Below are positions 48,416 to 55,808 of a stretch of 64,000 nt of DNA, in pieces; the stretch's first letter is position 1, and every line of letters begins with the position of its first letter. The position numbers and the translations under genes are program-made. A model generated the notes under the pieces. The model ran no database searches and had not been told where the DNA came from. It saw nothing but the letters and a program-made list of their open reading frames with translations. Origin of the DNA: Ancylobacter polymorphus (GTDB lineage: Bacteria; Pseudomonadota; Alphaproteobacteria; Rhizobiales; Xanthobacteraceae); assembly GCF_022836935.1 (NCBI RefSeq), contig NZ_CP083239.1, forward strand, positions 930,001-994,000, given 5' to 3'.

Positions 48416-49957
48416 TTAGATGCGCGCCGAAGCGGCGTAGAACGGCGTCGGCTCGGCCTCCGGCAGATAGCCTTCGTAGAACTTCTTCACATAGGGGAAC
48501 ACGGCGCGGCCGAGCGCGCGCCGGGCGACCTCCTCCTCGCTGCGCGGCTTGCCCAGCGTCTCGGCGATCTCCGCCAGCACCGCCTCGCGGTCGATCTTGG
48601 TGAAGCGCCCGTCCTCATAGACACGCTCGCCATTGATGAAGACCGCGTCCACCGCGCCCATCTTGGCGCGCTGCACCAGCGCGTCGAGCATCGGGATATC
48701 GGGGTCCTGATAGGGATAGGTCGCCTTGGTCCAGTTGATCAGCACCGCGTCGAAGAACCGGCCCGCATCCAGCCGGCCGATGCTGGCACCGAACGCCGTG
48801 GTCATGGCGCCGGCTTCGGTCGCCATCTTCACCACCTGCGGGCAGGTCGGCACGTCTTCGTCGTCCATGCCCGGCTCGCGATGGACGCGCAGAGCGAGGC
48901 GCAATTCGGAGAGCATGTCACGGTCGTCATTGATGCCGGCCTCGTCGAGGCCCATGCCGACATTGATGCCCTTGGCCTCCCAGCGGTTGAGCGGGGCGAG
49001 GCCGGAGCGCAGGCGGAAATTCGACGAGCAATTGTGGCAGATGCAGGTGCCGGTCTCGGCGACGATGTCGATGTCTTCCTCGTTCAGCCACACGCCATGG
49101 CCGAGCGTCATGTGCGGTCCGAGCACGCCGAGATCGTGGAGATGGCGCAGCGCCGTCTTGCCGGTGCGGCGGCGGGCATATTCCTTCTGGTAGATGGTCT
49201 CCAGGAGATGCATGTGCATCGGCACGCCGGCCGCCTTGGCCTTGGCGTCGAGCGCCTGCAGCCCCTCATCTGTGCACCAGTGCAGGTTCGCCGGCGCGAG
49301 CTGGATGCGGGTCAGGTCCTTGCCCGCATTCTCCCCCGTGAGCTGGTCGAACAGCTTGAGGAAATCGTCAAAGGGCATGGCCTGCGACTTCAGGTGCTTG
49401 GCCAGCGCCTCGCCGAGATCGGCCGGCAGGCGGGCGCAGAAGGCTTCGTCCGCCTCATAGACCAGCCGGTTCTGCTCGCGCACGGCGTAGCAATAGGAAG
49501 CGCGCATGCCGAGCGAACGGTAGGCGTTCAGCACCTTGGTGGCGGCGCCGTGGATGGCGTCATAGCCTCCCGGCATCCAGCCATGAATGTGCTGCACCGT
49601 GGTGACGCCGGAGGCGATCATCTCGAAGGCCGAATAGAGCGTGTCGAGCGTCAGGTCGAGCCGGCGGGCGGGCATGCGGCTGGCGAACCACAGTTCCAGG
49701 GCGTGATCGGGCGAGCCGAGCTGCAGCGGCGTCATGCCGACATGGTGGTGGCTGTTGACGAAGCCGGGCAGCATGGCGTGGTCGGGATACTTCCGCAGCT
49801 CGGCCGTCGGCGCCAGCTTCTGCATCTCGTCCAGCGTGCCGGCGGCGACGATGACGCCGTTGCGCGAGAGCACCGCGCCCTCCTCGATCACCTCGGGGGT
49901 GAAGCGGTCGCGGATGCCGGTAACGACCCAGCGGGCCTGGACGATCAATTCAGACAT
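48416..49957 (-). CDS. Amidohydrolase-superfamily deaminase (ATZ/TRZ-like)
   Basis: A 513-residue metal-dependent hydrolase. The metal ligand motif is NSHHHVGMTP, followed by MHMHLLET, TLGHGVWLNEED (third histidine) and GLDEAGINDDRDM (catalytic aspartate region). Relatives deaminate or dechlorinate ring nitrogen compounds (8-oxoguanine deaminase, TrzN/AtzA, cytosine-type deaminases). It overlaps the nitrilase-family gene by 13 bases and shares its operon with an SsuABC-type importer. A cyclic or heteroaromatic nitrogen substrate is likely; the exact one cannot be read. Confidence 0.88.
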   Translation of the reverse strand: MSELIVQARWVVTGIRDRFTPEVIEEGAVLSRNGVIVAAGTLDEMQKLAPTAELRKYPDHAMLPGFVNSHHHVGMTPLQLGSPDHALELWFASRMPARRLDLTLDTLYSAFEMIASGVTTVQHIHGWMPGGYDAIHGAATKVLNAYRSLGMRASYCYAVREQNRLVYEADEAFCARLPADLGEALAKHLKSQAMPFDDFLKLFDQLTGENAGKDLTRIQLAPANLHWCTDEGLQALDAKAKAAGVPMHMHLLETIYQKEYARRRTGKTALRHLHDLGVLGPHMTLGHGVWLNEEDIDIVAETGTCICHNCSSNFRLRSGLAPLNRWEAKGINVGMGLDEAGINDDRDMLSELRLALRVHREPGMDDEDVPTCPQVVKMATEAGAMTTAFGASIGRLDAGRFFDAVLINWTKATYPYQDPDIPMLDALVQRAKMGAVDAVFINGERVYEDGRFTKIDREAVLAEIAETLGKPRSEEEVARRALGRAVFPYVKKFYEGYLPEAEPTPFYAASARI

Positions 49958-50808
49958 GATGCTACCTCAAACTGACGGGGCAGGCGCAGGCGCGCCGCCG
50001 TGGCGTTGGTTTCTCGCGCCTTGGCGAGCCGTTCGGGATCGATGGCGACGAGCAGCGGCCGGCGGTCGGCACGCGCGGCGCGGGCGAGCAGCGCGCCGTC
50101 GGGACCGAAGGCCAGCGTCTCGCCATCATGGCGCACCGGCCGGCCGGTGACGGTTTCCGTGCCGTAGCGCGCGGCTGCGAGTGCATAGACGGCATTGGCG
50201 CGGGCGCTCGCCTGCAATTCAGCGGCGTAGAGCCCTTCGGGATCGGAGGGGGCGGGCCCGCCGACAAGCACCGCCACCAGCTCCGCCCCCGCCTGCGCGG
50301 CGGCGCGCCAGCACTCGGGGAAGCGGCGGTCGTAGCAGATGAGGGCCGCCACCCGGACCGGGCCGACCTCATAGGTGCGGACGGACGGTTCGCCGGGGGT
50401 GAAATGATCGGCCTCGCCATACGGCTCGCCGGGACCGGCGGGCGGCAGATGGATCTTGTGCGCCAGCACCTCCACCCGCCCGTCCGGCCGGGCGAGCAGA
50501 GCGGCGTTGAAGGGCCGCCCGCTTTCATTCGCCAGCGCCATGCCAAACAGCACGGCGGTGCCGCTCGCCATCGCCGCTGCCCGCACGGCCGCGACCGTCG
50601 GCCCATCGAGGGCCTCCGCCAGCCCCGCCCAGTCGCCGGGCGCTTGCGCCGCGACATAGGGAAGGGCGAAGAGTTCGGGCAGCACGACGAGACCGGCGCC
50701 CGCGGCCGCGGCGGCGGCAATGACGGACTCGGCCTCGCGCCAGAGCGGCGCGGGATCGCGGCCCGCCGGGCCGATCGGCAGGGCGGCGGCGAGGAAATGG
50801 GCAGCCAT
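49945..50808 (-). CDS. Carbon-nitrogen hydrolase (nitrilase superfamily)
   Basis: A 287-residue amidase-type enzyme with the complete Glu-Lys-Cys triad: E45 in VLPELFALP, K118 in HKIHLPP and C158 in LICYDRRFPE. The architecture and the CYDRRFPE form match aliphatic amidases or N-carbamoyl amide hydrolases rather than true nitrilases. An N-carbamoyl-amino acid substrate would fit the racemase and amidohydrolase of this locus, but this is inference. The gene starts 6 bases after the ATPase stop. Confidence 0.88.
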   Translation of the reverse strand: MAAHFLAAALPIGPAGRDPAPLWREAESVIAAAAAAGAGLVVLPELFALPYVAAQAPGDWAGLAEALDGPTVAAVRAAAMASGTAVLFGMALANESGRPFNAALLARPDGRVEVLAHKIHLPPAGPGEPYGEADHFTPGEPSVRTYEVGPVRVAALICYDRRFPECWRAAAQAGAELVAVLVGGPAPSDPEGLYAAELQASARANAVYALAAARYGTETVTGRPVRHDGETLAFGPDGALLARAARADRRPLLVAIDPERLAKARETNATAARLRLPRQFEVASCLN

Positions 50809-50813
50809 GGCGC

Positions 50814-51602
50814 CTACACCGCCTCCTGCTCGGCGAAGGCGCGGTCCACCTCGTCCGCCAGCAATTCGGTGAACAGGTCGCGATAGGCGTGGTAGCGCGG
50901 ATCGCGCGATTCACGCGGGCGCGGCAGATCGAGCGGCACGATGGTCTTCACCTTGCCCGGCCGCGAGGTGAAGACCACCACCCGGTCGGCGAGCGAGATC
51001 GCCTCGTCGATGGAATGGGTGACAAGCAGGATCGAGGCGCCGCTGTCGCGCCAGATCTGCAGCAGGAAGTCCTGCATGCGGGCGCGGGTCTGCACGTCGA
51101 GCGCGGCGAAGGGCTCGTCCATCATCAGCACTTTGGGGCGCATGGCGAGCGCCCTTGCACAGGCGGCGCGCTGGCGCATGCCGCCGGAAAGCTCGTCCGG
51201 TTTCTTGTCCAGCATGTCGCCGAGGCCGACGCGCTTCAGCGTCTCCACCGCGATCTCCCGCCGCTTCACCGGCTGCACATGCTGCACGGCGAGGCCGAAG
51301 GCGACATTGTCGGCGATGGTGAGCCAGGGAAACAGCGAGGCTTCCTGGAAGATCAGCCCGCGCTCGGCGGAAGGCTCGGTGACCGGCTCGCCATCGCAGG
51401 CGATGGTGCCGCCGGAGACCTCCTCCAGACCCGCGATCATGTAGAGCAGCGTGGACTTGCCGCAGCCGGAAGGGCCGAGCAGGACGATGAATTCGCCCGG
51501 CGCGACATCGAAGGTGAGGTTGTCGAGCGCCAGCACCGGGGCGCGGCCCTCGGGGGTCCAGCGCTTGGAGACGGCCTGGATGGAAACGGCGGGGCGGCTC
51601 AT
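50814..51602 (-). CDS. SsuB/TauB-like ABC importer ATPase
   Basis: A 262-residue ATPase of the nitrate/sulfonate/taurine family. Walker A is GPSGCGKSTL, Q-loop FQEASLFPW, signature LSGGMRQR, Walker B VLMMDEPFAALD, and the switch histidine is in LVTHSIDEA. The ATG at 51602 overlaps the permease stop by four bases; a much longer in-frame opening upstream is in the wrong frame of the permease gene. Such importers carry sulfonates, pyrimidine precursors, hydroxymethylpyrimidine, riboflavin-like or other small nitrogen compounds. Confidence 0.93.
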   Translation of the reverse strand: MSRPAVSIQAVSKRWTPEGRAPVLALDNLTFDVAPGEFIVLLGPSGCGKSTLLYMIAGLEEVSGGTIACDGEPVTEPSAERGLIFQEASLFPWLTIADNVAFGLAVQHVQPVKRREIAVETLKRVGLGDMLDKKPDELSGGMRQRAACARALAMRPKVLMMDEPFAALDVQTRARMQDFLLQIWRDSGASILLVTHSIDEAISLADRVVVFTSRPGKVKTIVPLDLPRPRESRDPRYHAYRDLFTELLADEVDRAFAEQEAV

Positions 51603-52519
51603 CGGGCGGCTCCCTGATTGGGGGCGATCCACCACAGCATCTTGGTCTGCACCTGCCGCAGGGCGAAATCCGAGAGGAAGCCGAGCAGGCCGATGATCGC
51701 CATGGTGAAGAAGACCAGCTTGGCGTTGAAGGTGGAGCGCGCCATGGAGGTGATCTGGCCGAGCCCGGTGCCCACCCCGACCGTCTCGGCGATCAGCACC
51801 ACCATCCAGGCGGCGAACAGATTCAGCCGCAGCGTCATGAACAGGCTGGGCAAGATGGCGGGCAGAATGACCTTCCAGAAGGTCTGGCGCTGGCTGGCGC
51901 CCATGATGCGGGCGACATGGATGTAGTTCTTCGGCACGCTTTCGATCTGCGCTCCCGTCGAGAGCACGATGGCGAAGAACACGGTGATGAAGACAAGGAA
52001 GATCGCCGGCACATCGCCAATGCCGAAGACGAAGATGGCGACCGGCAGCCACGCCACCGGCGAGATCGGCGCCAGCAGGAGGATGGTCGGCAGCAGGAGG
52101 TTGCGCAGGAGCTTCACATAATGGATCGCCGCGCCCACCGCGACGCCGCAAGTGAAGCCGAGCGTGAGTCCGACGAGCACGCGCAGCGTGGTCGAGCCCA
52201 TGGTGAACAGCAGCGGCCACACGCCCACCCCGCTCGCCACCGAGCCGATGCGGTTGGAACGGTCGAAGAATTTCAGCGTGCCGGGAATGTCGGAGAGAAA
52301 CAGGTGCGGCGGCGGCAGCAGCAGCGGGTTCAGCATGCCGAAGAACCACAGCGCCTCCCACAGCCCGGCGAACAGGCTGAGCGAGACCAGCCCCCAGCCG
52401 ATGGCGGCAAGCCGCCGGCGCAGGGCGGGCGAGAGGAGCGGCGGCTTGATCTTCGGCGCCGGGCGCCCGGCCCCGGCCTCGCCGAGGCGCGTCTGCCCGG
52501 CATCTGCGGTCATCGTCAT
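51599..52519 (-). CDS. SsuC/TauC-like ABC importer permease
   Basis: Membrane subunit of 306 residues with six helices. The docking region is YIHVARIMGASQRQTFWKV, and AWMVVLIAETVGVGTGLG is typical of this permease class. The N-terminal 40 residues are cytoplasmic and basic. A second ATG two codons later is possible as start. Separated from the binding-protein gene by 178 bases containing a hairpin. Confidence 0.92.
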   Translation of the reverse strand: MTMTADAGQTRLGEAGAGRPAPKIKPPLLSPALRRRLAAIGWGLVSLSLFAGLWEALWFFGMLNPLLLPPPHLFLSDIPGTLKFFDRSNRIGSVASGVGVWPLLFTMGSTTLRVLVGLTLGFTCGVAVGAAIHYVKLLRNLLLPTILLLAPISPVAWLPVAIFVFGIGDVPAIFLVFITVFFAIVLSTGAQIESVPKNYIHVARIMGASQRQTFWKVILPAILPSLFMTLRLNLFAAWMVVLIAETVGVGTGLGQITSMARSTFNAKLVFFTMAIIGLLGFLSDFALRQVQTKMLWWIAPNQGAAR

Positions 52520-52664
52520 GGCGTCCTTCCAGTGAAGCGGGGCCGGGCGGAGACCGGACCCCGGATGGCACGCCCACGGGCCGCATGGCGCCCGTGGAAG
52601 GCTCAGCAGGAGGCGGGGTCGCCGCAGGACGGCGGCAGAACCCCGTCTCAGCTCGCCCCGCCTC

Positions 52665-52690
52665 GGCCCTCTCCCCGTGGGCAGAGGGCC
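52665..52690. repeat. Hairpin downstream of SsuA-like binding-protein gene
   Basis: A perfect 8-bp stem GGCCCTCT/AGAGGGCC (52665-52672 with 52683-52690) whose loop CCCCGTGGGC can pair further. It lies 8 bases after the binding-protein stop on the minus strand. It shares the CCCTCTCCCCG core with the repeat at 8621-8730. Confidence 0.6.
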
Positions 52691-52697
52691 GCCGGGC

Positions 52698-53756
52698 TCA
52701 GGCCGATTTCAGCTTGAGGCCGTCATAGAGTGGCTTGTTGGCGGCGATCACCGCTTCCAAGAGGCTCCAGTCGAACGCGCCCTGGTCGGGCAGTTTCTTG
52801 ACGTAGCCGAGTTCCATCATCGACTGGCCGCGATCGATGATGAACTGGGTCTGGTTGCGCTGGTCGACGACGATGGGCTGCTTGGTCGAGGCGTCCTCGG
52901 CCGCTTCCATGCTGGTCTTGTAGTATTTGCCGACCGTGTCCTTGAGCGCGGCCTGCTTGTCGGCCTCGGCCTGCGACTGGGCGACCATCAGCGCCTTGAT
53001 CACCGCCTTCACCGCCGCCGGGTTGCTCTCCAGCAGCGGGGTGCGCACGGCGAGCACGCAGTCGGAATAGCCCTTGCCATACACGTCGGTGCCGTTCGAC
53101 AGCACGGTCGCGCCCTTGCGGCCGAGCACGCATTGCGAGGCATAGGGTTCGATATGGCAGATGGCGTCGATGGCGCCGGCCATGAAGGCCTGGGCCAGTT
53201 CCGGCGAGGTGTCGAGATACTTGATCTGCACGTCGTTGAAGGAAAGCCCGGCCTTCTTCAAGTAATCATAGGGCAGCACTTCCAGCGTGTCGGCCTGGAA
53301 GGTGCCGAAGGTCTTGCCCTTGAGGTCGGCGGCGGAGGTGATGCCCTCCTTGGCGACGATGATGCAGCCTTCGACACCGCCACCGGCGACGATCTTCACC
53401 GGCGCGCCGGCATCGTAGAGCGTCATGAAGTTGGAATAGGGGATCATCGACATGTCGACGAGACCCGCGCCGAACATGGTGGTGATCTCGGTATTGGACG
53501 GGGTCACCACGAATTCGAGATCGACGCCGTCGGCCTTGGTCAACTCCCGCTCCTTGGCGAGGAAGATGCCCATATTGCAGAAGCCGGAGCCGTGCGTCGC
53601 CTTGATGGTAGTGCCGGCGGCGCGCGCCGCGTTTGGCGCCAGCAGGCTCGCCAGCCCGGCCGGCAGCGCGATGGTGGCCGCCGCGCCGGCGACCGAGGTC
53701 TTCAGGAAGCTGCGGCGCGAGAAGTTACGATAGAAGGTGCCGTCACGATCACACAT
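52698..53756 (-). CDS. SsuA/TauA-like periplasmic binding protein with Tat signal
   Basis: Receptor of 352 residues. FSRRSFLKTSVAGAAATIA is a twin-arginine signal with cleavage near ARA-AG. The mature protein has the NMT1/THI5-like layout: NMGIFLAKERELTKADGVDLEF, VDMSMIPYSNFMTLYDAGAPV and EPYASQCVLGRKGATVL. The ATG at 53756 follows GGAGGGGATC; upstream in-frame sequence is not a credible signal. Ligand unknown; the hydrolases downstream suggest a small amide or heterocycle. Transcribed divergently from the GntR regulator. Confidence 0.92.
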   Translation of the reverse strand: MCDRDGTFYRNFSRRSFLKTSVAGAAATIALPAGLASLLAPNAARAAGTTIKATHGSGFCNMGIFLAKERELTKADGVDLEFVVTPSNTEITTMFGAGLVDMSMIPYSNFMTLYDAGAPVKIVAGGGVEGCIIVAKEGITSAADLKGKTFGTFQADTLEVLPYDYLKKAGLSFNDVQIKYLDTSPELAQAFMAGAIDAICHIEPYASQCVLGRKGATVLSNGTDVYGKGYSDCVLAVRTPLLESNPAAVKAVIKALMVAQSQAEADKQAALKDTVGKYYKTSMEAAEDASTKQPIVVDQRNQTQFIIDRGQSMMELGYVKKLPDQGAFDWSLLEAVIAANKPLYDGLKLKSA

Positions 53757-54304
53757 GATCCCCTCCGGATCTTGAGAACCGATACGACCCCGCCTTACAG
53801 CCCGCTCGTTGTCGAACTGTAGATTACGCCGCCACGGTTGCATGCCGCAGCAACGGAACCCGCAGACGGGATCACGATGATGGGCACGCCAACCCGAAAG
53901 AGCATTTTCGCCCTGCGCTACACCACAGGTGCGGCGAAAACATCCGCACTATACGAGGCCAATACAGGCGGCCAAGCGCAAATAAGCGCCAGAAAACCTT
54001 CGTCTCTGACCAAGAAATGAGCTGAACACGCTCACTCCCCTTTACGCCTGCCCATTCCCGCCGGAGCGGATCACCGCTCCGGGCGGCCTGCGGCACCGGG
54101 CTGTCTCTTCCTGCGAAGCGGCAGCCGAACCGCGCCTGCCGGGGAGTAAAAGACGGGCGGAGCCTCCGCGCAATGATTTTTTGTATGCTGAATACAATTT
54201 ACTCCAAGCGCCTATTCCAACGTCAGAATGTGACTATAATTGCAGCGCCGGGGTGGCTTATCGTGGCGCGCCTGCGTGCTAGGATCGTCAGGGGGACGGA
54301 ACGG
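53757..54304. promoter_or_regulatory. Divergent region with GntR-type palindrome
   Basis: The 548 non-coding bases separate the binding-protein operon from gntR. A perfect palindrome TTGTAT-GCTGA-ATACAA lies at 54181-54197, inside an AT-rich patch. FCD-type GntR proteins bind TTGTA/TACAA-type palindromes, so this is the best candidate operator for the adjacent regulator. The stretch 53757-54170 contains only short frames that do not look coding. Confidence 0.55.
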
Positions 54305-55033
54305 ATGGACACACCACGCAAGCGAGGGCGCCCGCGCAAGCTGCGCCCGGTCGAAGCTTCGACGACGGAACGGCTCAGCCGCGCCGGGCTGCACGCGCAG
54401 GCCGGAAGCCAGTTGCGGGAGATGATCGTCACCGGGACGCTGGCGCCGGGCGCGCCGATCGTCGAGGCCGATCTGTGCGAACGCCTCGGCATTTCCCGCA
54501 CGCCGCTGCGCGAGGCGGTGAAGATGCTGGCGGCGCAGGGGCTGGTGGAGCTGCGCCCCAACCGCAGCGCCCGCATCGCCCCGTTCGACGCCACCCACAT
54601 CACCGAGCTGTTCGAAGCTCTGAGCAATGTCGAACGTATCGCCGCCGAATATGCCGCCGAGCGCCTGAGCGCGCGCGAGCTCGGCCATTTGCGCGAACTG
54701 CAGGAGACGATGGAGGCGCATTACCGCGCCGGCGACCTCGCCGCCTATTTTGCGGTCAATCAGGCGATTCACAGCGCCATTCTCGCCGGCGCCCACAACG
54801 CCACGCTGGTGGAAATGCATGGCTGGCTGTTCGCCCGTGCCGAACGGGCCCGCTATTTCGCCCTCGGCACCCATGCGCGCTGGGCCGAATCCATCGAGGA
54901 ACACCGGGCCATTCTCGCCGCGCTTGAGGCGCGCCAGTCCGACACCGCCGGCCGGCTGCTCGCCGCCCATGTCATGCACACGAGCACCGGCGTGCTGGCG
55001 CGGCTTGCCGCCACCGCCGGGGCCGCTGCCTGA
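54305..55033 (+). CDS. GntR-family (FCD) regulator with N-terminal AT-hook-like motif
   Basis: A 242-residue regulator. Residues 5-12 read RKRGRPRK, an AT-hook core (G-R-P flanked by basic residues) that most GntR proteins lack. The winged helix follows (LREMIVTGTLAPGAPI, ERLGISRTPLREAVKMLAAQGLVEL). Then comes the all-helical FCD sensor domain with ELFEALSNVERIAAEYAAERL and histidine-rich metal-site segments (NQAIHSAIL, EEHRAILAAL, AAHVMHT). The ATG at 54305 has GGGGGACGGAACGG upstream. It probably controls the divergent importer-hydrolase operon and its own gene. Confidence 0.9.
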   Translation: MDTPRKRGRPRKLRPVEASTTERLSRAGLHAQAGSQLREMIVTGTLAPGAPIVEADLCERLGISRTPLREAVKMLAAQGLVELRPNRSARIAPFDATHITELFEALSNVERIAAEYAAERLSARELGHLRELQETMEAHYRAGDLAAYFAVNQAIHSAILAGAHNATLVEMHGWLFARAERARYFALGTHARWAESIEEHRAILAALEARQSDTAGRLLAAHVMHTSTGVLARLAATAGAAA

Positions 55034-55044
55034 GGAACCTTTCC

Positions 55045-55800
55045 GTGCGCCTTCTCGTGCTCAACCCCAACACCACCGACACGGTGACGCAGATGCTGCT
55101 CGCCGCCGCCCGTCCCGCTGTTGCCCCGGGCACGGTGCTCACCGGCCTCACCGCTCCGCGCGGCGTGCCCTACATCGCCTCGCGCAGCGAGGCGCAGCTC
55201 GCCGGGGCGCTGACGCTGGAAATGCTGGCCGAGCACCAGGGCGAGCATGACGCCGCCATCATCGCCGCCTTCGGCGATCCCGGCCTGCTGCCGGCGCGCG
55301 AATTGTTCGATCTGCCCGTGCTCGGCATGGCAGAGGCGGCGATGCTGACCGCCTGCACGCTGGGCCAGCGCTTCAGCATCGTCACCTTCACCACCACCAT
55401 GGCCAACTGGTATCAGGACACGGTGGATGCCTACCGCCTCTCCGGCCGCTGCGCCGGCATCCGCGCCCGCAGCCTGCCGTTCTCGGCGATCGAGAATGTG
55501 CAGGCGGAAATGGAACAGGCCATCGTCGCGCTCGCCTGCGAGGCGGTGGACGAGGACGGGGCTGATGTGGTGATCCTCGGCGGGGCGCCGCTCGCCGGCA
55601 TGGCGCCGCGCCTGCGGGCGCAGGTGCCCGTGCCGGTGGTCGATCCCATCGTCGCGGCGGTGAAGATGGCGGAAGGGCTCGTCACCCTTGCCCCGCGCAA
55701 GCCGGTGCGCGGCCGCTTCAGCCGCCCGCCGGCCAAGCCGACCACCGGGCTTTCGCCGGCCCTCGCCGCCCGCATCGAGCACCGCGACGCGGCGCAATAG
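55045..55800 (+). CDS. Asp/Glu/hydantoin racemase family protein
   Basis: A 251-residue member of the aspartate/glutamate/hydantoin racemase family. The N-terminus LLVLNPNTTDTVTQ is a clear family mark. Characterised hydantoin and allantoin racemases use two cysteines, one before FGDPG and one in the later G-C-A-G loop. Here the first is alanine (A75 in IAAFGDPG) and the second glycine (ILGGAPLAG, G180). It may therefore not be a two-cysteine racemase; relatives without cysteines may be lyases or isomerases. The GTG start at 55045 lies 11 bases after gntR, so the two are co-transcribed. Confidence 0.82.
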   Translation: MRLLVLNPNTTDTVTQMLLAAARPAVAPGTVLTGLTAPRGVPYIASRSEAQLAGALTLEMLAEHQGEHDAAIIAAFGDPGLLPARELFDLPVLGMAEAAMLTACTLGQRFSIVTFTTTMANWYQDTVDAYRLSGRCAGIRARSLPFSAIENVQAEMEQAIVALACEAVDEDGADVVILGGAPLAGMAPRLRAQVPVPVVDPIVAAVKMAEGLVTLAPRKPVRGRFSRPPAKPTTGLSPALAARIEHRDAAQ

Positions 55801-55808
55801 CGGGTCCG

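Noticed and set aside
51602..52586. A 590-codon fusion of permease and ATPase
   Set aside because: The N-terminal part is an out-of-frame reading of the permease gene. The ATPase starts at 51602 with a four-base overlap.
53838..54096. Short frames on both strands in the GntR upstream region
   Set aside because: 60-74 codons, no start context or conserved features. The divergent gap is probably non-coding.
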